Shown here in pieces: positions 58,136 to 64,000 of a stretch of 64,000 bases of DNA; the first letter of the stretch is position 1, and each line of letters begins with the position of its first letter. The position numbers were made by a program, and so were the translations under genes. This DNA comes from Symsagittifera roscoffensis (Eukaryota; Xenacoelomorpha; Acoela; Convolutidae), in contig NC_087070.1 of the NCBI RefSeq assembly GCF_963678635.1, positions 29,800,048-29,864,047 on the forward strand. The letters are read 5' to 3'. The notes below the pieces were generated by a model. That model worked only from the letters and a program-made list of their open reading frames with translations, made no database searches and was not told the DNA's origin.

Positions 58136-59344
58136 AAATTAGCTTGCGGGCAATTTGTTCCATCTCTAACATATTTATTCTTCTTTATTAACTTTATATT
58201 TTGTAGGAACCCTCGTTAGACCATAAAAAGGATGCTTATGCTAATTTTTTGATTTACGTGTGTATGTTCATATCGGGTTCAGCATTTTACCCATAAAAAA
58301 AAGCGTATCATGGCACAATCTTGTTTTTGTGAAACCGTCTTTTATAGTGTCTGATTTATTTTTTCTAAACTTGTTGATGATAAAGTACATTGAACATATA
58401 TATCGTAGATATCTTTAATTTTTCAAAACTATTAAGATATTTTCACATTCGCAACTTTTAACTGTTATTATTGATTTTTGGAGATTTCAGATGGAAACTA
58501 ACTTTGTTTGTAAACGATCATTGAACCCAAAGTGCCAACTTTCAGACAGTCGAAAAACGGGAACAAAAATTTAGAATAGATGAACATAAAATTACAAATG
58601 ATTGGAAGAGCTGTAGAAGAATCCAAAAAATAGTAACAATAACAATGTTCGCGAAATAGTACAAGAAGACAAAAAAATAATGTTCGCGAAATAGTACAAA
58701 AAGACAAAAAAACTAGTTTTCAAATGGTTTCATGAAACGGTGCTGACATAAGCTTGTTGATTGGATGGTAATGCAACAATACAAAACAATGATAGCCTGT
58801 TGCTGCGAAAGTAGTGCTAAATGTTCCGACCATATTCTCAGAAATTTTTTTCAAGTTAGTGACTTTTCTTGCACGTCGTGTGATGATACAGCTATAAAAG
58901 CCCGAAAAAACTTCGTGAACTAGGCATAAACGACTATAATTTTTGTTTTGAAAAAAAATAAATTAAAAAAAAATTCAGTTTTTTGCAGTAAAAAATTATA
59001 AATATATTCGAAAAATTTATTTAGCTAGAGAAGCGTCATAAAGGCAACCCATATAATGTTTTTTTTTTCAAATTAAAATTAAATTTTAGCCTAAAAAGTA
59101 ATTTTCATAAATAGCTAACGTTATTCTATCGCTTTACTCGAAAATACACAAAAAATCAAAAATGTCCAACCGGTTTTTCTCGGCACTAGAAAAAAGTTTT
59201 GGGAATTTTAAATGTGGTTCTAATCATGATTGAGAGGGTTTCAATATGATATGTCACTCAACCAAGTCCAATGAACTACGTGAACTACAAACATTTAATG
59301 ACTTTTTGGCACCTGTTTTTTTTTGTTGAAAGCAAAAAGAAAAA
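58136..59344. other. AT-rich spacer with a 2x direct repeat
   Basis: AATGTTCGCGAAATAGTAC is repeated with its A-rich 3' context at 58644 and 58679. Otherwise nothing recognised. Confidence 0.5.
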
Positions 59345-59545
59345 AAAGAAAAAATAGTAAAACACAGCCGAATAGAAAACTCTACCCATTTGCAAGGGTC
59401 CGAAGATCAAACGGCAAGTCGCAGCACACAATTCGCGTTAGGCGACATTTTGCTAAGAATCTTCTCCAAAACCTCCACAAAATTCGCAGGTGGTCGAACA
59501 AGAAGACTGCTCCTATCAGGGCAAAGCCATGAAAATCCGACGGCC
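59345..59545 (+). mobile_element. SINE-related fragment
   Basis: 59496-59545 (AAGAAGACTGCTCCTATCAG then GGCAAAGCC and ATCCGACGGCC) matches the 3' body of the SINE at 54905-55215. The 5' part is different, so this is either a different SINE sharing the same tail or an unrelated flank. Confidence 0.55.
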
Positions 59546-60604
59546 ATTAATTGGCTTCGAATCCTTTTTGGTATATGACTTATTGGCAAACTACAAATAT
59601 TAGGCGGATAATATCAAACTGCTAAGGATTGAGTCGTTTATAGAATTAATAGGACCAAATAGCTTGTTTCATTGCAATTTGAAACAATTGAGTGCGGATA
59701 ACTCGCTACGCATAAATAATTTGCGTAATGAAACAAACTATCAAAGTATTATGGCAGCAGCAAAGCCGCTCTTTAGTCAAGTGCAGTCATACTCGCTTGA
59801 CAATCTCAAGACGCAGTCAATTTTTAAAAAATGCGTTCCTAATAATAAAAAAATCACCCCGGGCATACATATTCCTTAGTTTCTTCGAAAGTTGGAACAA
59901 TAACATAACATTTAACGATTAGGAAAGTTATCTAGCAATATCTTAAAAGACTCTTGCAAATGGGAGTTATCTTACAAGATCTTGAAAGATCTTGCGAGAT
60001 TCTTGCAATATCATGCAAGATAACCTACTATGAAAAGAGTTCATGAAAAATGATTCTGAGCGCCAGAAAAACACTATGGAGATTCAATTCGACTATGGTC
60101 ACAACGAACTCTGAGTTTAATTTGAGATAAAACAATAACCGCTTGACCGAGTTTTAAAAATTTTCATTTATGCTCATTCTTTCGCTTTCGCAATGTAAGA
60201 AGTTTCAGGTTGAGGTTATGATTATGCGTTTCTAATTAGGTTTCCAACAACTTTTTTTTCGGTTTATTTTTTGCAAAATATCATCTAGCTTTGCAGTTCT
60301 AGTGGTTAAAATTTAATTTTACATTACTTATGTCAAACTTTTGATCAATAGAGTCATTTAGCTCTCTTTAGTTTGCAAGATGTTGTAAAGAGATGCATGG
60401 TCTTTAAAAGAATCTTGCAAGATTCTTGCAAGATCTTGCAAGATAACCTCCCTTGATCGACTAGGCTACACCGCATCAACATATATGTGAAACATCCATG
60501 ATATTGAACAATTTTAATAGTGTTGTAATAGTGTTGTATTTTCACCAAGGGATGGGAAACTGTAAAAGAGTCAAAATTTCAGTTTCATGAATGCTCATTT
60601 TCCC
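59546..60604. repeat. Spacer with TCTTGCAAGA-rich patches
   Basis: Palindromic decamers of the form TCTTGCAAGA and close variants cluster at 59935-60025 and 60408-60447. Both clusters share AAGATAACCT. Weaker TCTTGAAGA variants occur at 7195-7225. The rest is featureless; a motif near 59850-59910 recurs at 55560. Confidence 0.6.
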
Positions 60605-60819
60605 GGCTCTTTAAACTCACCCCCCCCCCCCCCCCCCCCCACCTGCAAATCTTTACATGTAAATTTGTTGACCACATTGTCCGATTGTTATGAAAATATA
60701 CATACAGACTAATAAGGCCACGACAAACATATTTGGTATTCATACTCAGGTTCGTAAAACCACTCGTTACACTAATAAGTTGAAACTGGCGTGAGGTGGG
60801 GGGAAAATGAAAAAGAGCC
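60605..60819 (+). mobile_element. MITE copy 3, near-perfect 8-bp target duplication
   Basis: GGCTCTTT at the left, a 22-C run, ACCTGCAAATC, then the shared interior (GGCCACGACAAACATATTTGG, CGTAAAACCACTCGTTACAC) and GGTGGGGGGAAAATGAAAAA with GAGCC at the right. The flanks ATTTTCCC (60597-60604) and ATTTGCCC (60820-60827) match at 7 of 8 bases. It lies about 225 bp upstream of the carbonic anhydrase start. Confidence 0.88.
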
Positions 60820-60951
60820 ATTTGCCCTTTTTTCATTTTATTGGTCAAAAATTTTGAAATTCTTGCATCAATGACTTTTGCCGGTTTTTGAAAGAGTTCA
60901 CTGATTTTGCTGCTCGAAAGAAACAGTCAAGTACGAACTGTAAAAGAGTCA

Positions 60952-60957
60952 TATAAA
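60952..60957 (+). promoter_or_regulatory. Possible TATA box of the carbonic anhydrase gene
   Basis: TATAAA lies 88-93 bp upstream of the ATG, which would allow a 5' leader of about 60 bases. Position only; no initiator confirmed. Confidence 0.4.
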
Positions 60958-61044
60958 GATATAATAGGGTTGAGGAGGGGATTGAGAGTTAAACCACTTA
61001 TGCCATGTTGCAACTCTGCTTAGACGTTTACCGAAAAACTAAGG

Positions 61045-61830
61045 ATGACAGAGCTCGACAAGTCATGGAACCACCGAACACAATTTGACTGGCCTGCAAA
61101 ATTCCCCATATCAGTTCAGGGCGAAAGACAATCACCCATTGACATCAAGATCCAGGAAGCCAAGAAAAAGAAAGGGGGTCCGCTCAAGTTAGACTTAATT
61201 GAAGGATCCAAGGATAGCGAATGGACATTTGTGAATAACGGCCACACTTTTGTAGCCTCTCCTCCCGAAGGCGTGAGCTGGGAATTATCGGGGGGTGCGA
61301 TAGAAGGCGTATTTCAACTATCTTCGTTCCACGCCCATTGGGGGACATGTAAGGGCCATGGATCCGATCACCTTTTAAGCGGGAAAAGGTTCGACGGCGA
61401 GATGCATTTTGTGTTCAAAGCGAAAGCAGGCCAGAAAAAAATGCCTGAAGATGGATTTGTAGCACTCGGAATTTTGCTCAATGAGCAACCGGCAACTGAT
61501 GAGAAAGCGAAGCCAGTGATTGAAGATACTCTTGGAACCAACTTGACCAAAATTACAGCTCCAGCTGTCGAACCAGTTATGATACCAGCGGTTGATATGC
61601 ACGCCATTTTCCCCATAGGCAAAGGGGAATACTACGCGTATAAAGGATCTCTTACAACTCCCCCATTTACAGAATCGGTGATGCACGTGTTGTATGAGAA
61701 ACCCCTGGATATCTCGGCTGAATTTATGGGGAAATTAAGAGACCTGGACGGAATTGATGGCGAGAAAATGACTTTCAACTATAGAAATATTCAGCCAACT
61801 TTCAACCGAAAGATTTTCAAGGCAAAATAG
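61045..61830 (+). CDS. Alpha-carbonic anhydrase, single exon, 261 aa
   Basis: Catalyses reversible hydration of CO2 to bicarbonate. It has no signal peptide or membrane segment, so it is probably cytosolic, like CA II-type enzymes, and its length matches that class (about 260 aa). The zinc ligands are H96 and H98 (in SSFHAHWG) and H121 (in GEMHFV). H67 (NNGHTF) fits the proton shuttle, T204 (GSLTTPP) the gatekeeper Thr, and E119 is kept. D108 sits where the family usually has Glu. The conserved Trp after the SLTTPP motif is replaced by His (H214), and a nearby Trp by Tyr. The N-terminal FPISVQGERQSPIDI signature supports the start. There are no introns in an animal family that usually has several, so a retrocopy or intron loss is possible. 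Downstream, AATAAT/AATACA near 61957 is the only weak poly(A)-like signal. Confidence 0.96.
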   Translation: MTELDKSWNHRTQFDWPAKFPISVQGERQSPIDIKIQEAKKKKGGPLKLDLIEGSKDSEWTFVNNGHTFVASPPEGVSWELSGGAIEGVFQLSSFHAHWGTCKGHGSDHLLSGKRFDGEMHFVFKAKAGQKKMPEDGFVALGILLNEQPATDEKAKPVIEDTLGTNLTKITAPAVEPVMIPAVDMHAIFPIGKGEYYAYKGSLTTPPFTESVMHVLYEKPLDISAEFMGKLRDLDGIDGEKMTFNYRNIQPTFNRKIFKAK

Positions 61831-61984
61831 TCGCTAGACTGCATGCTGACATTGCATTTTATTATATTTTACCACAACTTTATAAAACTTCTTTTTGATT
61901 TTACTATTGAATTTTTTCATTACTTTATAAATTCATACGATATGCGCTGTTTTTGAATAATACAGCCATTAGAAGTTGTTTGTT

Positions 61985-62160
61985 TTTCCATCAGTAACGC
62001 ACCCGGGTCGATGGTGGACCCCGCAGACGGCCGATGAATGTGTCGTGAGTTCCCTACAGTCGGAATCACCAGCGAATTTAGGGGGCCGGGAAGTGCACGG
62101 CTCCTTCCCCATCTCAGGAATTCGACCCCCTGCCGACATAAAGGGTCCCCGTTTTGTACT
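61985..62160. other. Unexplained GC-rich island
   Basis: About 160 bp of markedly higher GC than all surroundings, with GACCCCGCAGACGGCCGATG, GGGGGCCGGGAAGTGCACGG and TTCGACCCCCTGCCGAC. On minus, GGGGGTCGAATTCC resembles a pol III B box, so a SINE fragment is possible. On plus, TTTTCCATCAG before it resembles a splice acceptor. A 62-codon open frame crosses it. I cannot decide. Confidence 0.5.
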
Positions 62161-62224
62161 TTGAGATATACGTGTTTGGCTTACTGAAAATAGACGCCGA
62201 AATAGACTAATTTTGAGAAGGGAG

Positions 62225-62350
62225 CGCGCCTAAAAAACGCTTTTTTAGCTTGTTTTTTTAGCCTAAAAACGCTTTTTTTAGCTTGTTTTTTTTAGCCTAA
62301 AAACGCTTTTTTTAGCTTGTTTTTTAGCCTAAAAACGCCTTTTTTAACCT
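62225..62350. repeat. Minisatellite, about 33-bp unit, four copies
   Basis: GCCTAAAAACGCTTTTTTAG plus CTTGTTTTTTTA is repeated about four times. The flank at 62340-62400 matches the dispersed repeat of 3.9 and 5.0 kb, whose AGCGTTACTTTTAGCTTGTT appears to be the source of the expanded unit. Confidence 0.88.
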
Positions 62351-62400
62351 TTTTTTTCTTCAAAAATTTGCCTGCGGCACATAAAATTTTGTTGATTTCT

Positions 62401-63754
62401 GTGATTGAGTCTTTGTATTGATTTGAGAGAGTTGATAAAAACAATTTGAGCGACCTAAAAAAATGGTCGACACTAAAATCTTAGATTTTTTTGAAAATCC
62501 CCCCCTAGAGAAAATCAGCAGAGAAAATGGCCGGAATCAGCAGATAACAACACTGCAAAATATGCACCAACGGATGTGTATTTTAAAAATTGGCATCATT
62601 TTCTTGCTTTTATCACCTATCTTCAACTTTATGGCGTAGAAACGTTCATTGAAGAAACGCTCAGAAATTTCGTTGAATGATAACTATTCCGTTTAATTTT
62701 TTGCTCATCATGCATAGAATACTGGTTCCTAATCATTGCGCTCTAAAAAGTGATCGCAAGAACAATCACTGCCAAAAACTCCCGGAAAGTTCTGTAATTT
62801 CACGGCATTAGCAGAAGTTTCCAAAACTTTTGATGTCAGATACGTTTCATTCATTTCAAAATTCCACAAAAATTGTCTAGGAAAGAACATAAATTGTCAT
62901 ATCATGGCATAATATCTTTCTGGTTGAAATCCTTCATTGGCGAAGGACCGAATGGGCCGAAATAAACATCAGCCACTCAGATTTCAGAATTCCAAAATTT
63001 GGAAAGAAAGTATGAAATTCTCGAAGAAAGTAAATATTTCCTGTGATTTAATATTAATATTTGCCGAATATAAAAACGGTGGAAATATGCAGAGTTTTCA
63101 AATCTTCACTGACCGGCCGCGAATCAGAACAAAATTTATATTTCGAGGGTTTCCTTTTAACAGAAGCAATTTTTTGCTTCATTTAGTTCCGTATCATTCA
63201 AATGGCAATTGATTCATTTTATTTTTTGACTTTCAGCTTTTTTTGGGTCTTTTGCTCATCAGCCTTTCGCCCATTTGGTCCTTCGCCCATGAGAATAGCC
63301 TGCATCTTCCTGGCCAATAGAAACACTTTCAAAACTGCCAAGCAGTGGGCACAAAAGTAGTATAGTAAAAGTGGCTAGGAAAATGACCACTTTTAACCCC
63401 CCTTTTTTGATGTCGTTGTACTTACCACTTTTTACCCCCAAAGAGGTTAAAGCCCCTATTTTTTCGGGCACGCATGTTTCAAGCGGAGTTAAAATTTGTA
63501 ATTTTCCAGCCACTTTATGGAAACGGGAAGGAAATTAAGTTTTGGTTGGTGCATGTTTTCCCTTTGACTTTGACGGTTCAAACTTTACTGCGCGCGTTAT
63601 GTTGTGGATTATTTTGTAATCTTTATTGCCACGTGTGGAATTAAATAAAATGCTGTGATATTGGTAAGTTTATTTTGTTGTTTTGAATACCTCTCCACCT
63701 CACGATTAGATTTGATTATTTCACTTTTCGGTCGAAAAAAAATTTTTTAAAAGC
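62401..63754. other. AT-rich spacer, nothing supported
   Basis: Short frames at 62937-63212 (plus) and 63259-63513 (minus) lack motifs, splice context or repeat copies. Confidence 0.4.
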
Positions 63755-63760
63755 TTTATT
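63755..63760 (-). terminator. Poly(A) signal AATAAA
   Basis: Canonical AATAAA on minus, 56 bases after the stop codon of the gene that runs off the right edge. Confidence 0.7.
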
Positions 63761-63815
63761 TCCTGAATGAAAAGTACTAAAAAGCTAATCATTTACATTT
63801 ATAATCAGAACTTAG

Positions 63816-64000
63816 TTAGTCAGAATTGTCTAATATAATAGCACGTCGATTCAAGCACCGCCGTTTAGGTGGTCTAGTATCTTCCCGTCCGTTTTCTTCT
63901 CGAGCTTCGATGTCCAAATAGGCGCAGTTGTACGCTGCTGGTTCTGACTCATTTTGCCCACTTAGCTGGTCGAAATCTACCAAATCCTGTTCCAGCTCTT
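63816..64000 (-). CDS. 3'-terminal coding exon of an unidentified gene (partial)
   Basis: An open frame enters from the right edge and ends at TAA 63818-63816, giving the last 60 residues. The segment is acidic (ELEQDLVDFDQLSGQNESE), then has NCAYLDIEAREENG and a basic patch PPKRRCLNRR, closing in IILDNSD. Base composition is more balanced than the neighbourhood, and a canonical poly(A) signal follows at the right distance. The basic patch could be a nuclear localisation signal. I do not recognise the family. The 5' part lies outside the window. Confidence 0.65.
   Translation of the reverse strand, partial: ELEQDLVDFDQLSGQNESEPAAYNCAYLDIEAREENGREDTRPPKRRCLNRRAIILDNSD

Noticed and set aside
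63259-63513. 84-codon minus frame with a hydrophobic segment
   Set aside because: No homologous motif, splice context or poly(A) signal that I could support.

Overview
The window looks like a piece of an AT-rich invertebrate animal genome. The evidence is spliced genes with GT-AG introns, an animal alpha-carbonic anhydrase, a secreted C-type-lectin-like gene, AATAAA poly(A) signals, and a load of non-LTR and Ty3/gypsy retrotransposons, a tRNA-like SINE, MITE-like elements and satellites. I cannot name the species; an arthropod or similar invertebrate is a guess. Most of the 64 kb is mobile or repetitive DNA and only a few per cent is plausibly functional coding sequence.

Layout: 0-1.3 kb, 3' end of a decayed LINE with an RNase H domain. 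1.6-5.5 kb, an old tandem duplication of a roughly 2.1-kb noncoding unit. 5.6-6.5 kb, a two-exon C-type lectin gene (minus). 7.6-8.2 kb, two minisatellites. 8.7-11.3 kb, remnants of three host-like transcription units (zinc-ribbon-like on plus, a split gene on minus, a proline-rich exon on plus with an in-frame TGA). 9.67-14.97 kb, a nearly identical tandem duplication (period 2,648 bp) that carries these exons together with the 3' end of a Ty3/gypsy pol. 15-27.8 kb, a minus-strand array of repeated gypsy pol blocks ending in one gag-protease region and one LTR. 27.8-33.4 kb, repeated flanks, a second gag+LTR fragment, a large inverted repeat, then a 200-bp N gap. 33.6-42 kb, a second, very degenerate gypsy family with a direct-inverted-direct rearrangement. 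44.2-48.9 kb, a third gypsy element with the best-preserved reverse transcriptase, interrupted by a 72-bp tandem repeat rich in ATTTGCAT and CCAAT motifs. 51.7-54.3 kb, a satellite of about 173 bp per unit. 54.7-55.2 kb, a long hairpin directly abutting a tRNA-like SINE. 56-61 kb, a CR1/L2-like LINE remnant and copies of a 200-bp MITE. 61.0-61.8 kb, an intact single-exon carbonic anhydrase. 63.8-64 kb, the last coding exon of an unidentified gene running off the end (minus).

The genes do not form a pathway; they are isolated host genes in a repeat-dominated region. The clearest functional genes are the carbonic anhydrase and the lectin. I found no convincing undescribed molecular system. The items most worth checking are the nested gypsy array, the 2.65-kb duplication with its host exons, the motif-rich 72-bp repeat, the MITE family with an 8-bp target duplication, and the long hairpin-SINE junction. 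The near-identical tandem blocks and the N gap mean assembly error must be excluded first.
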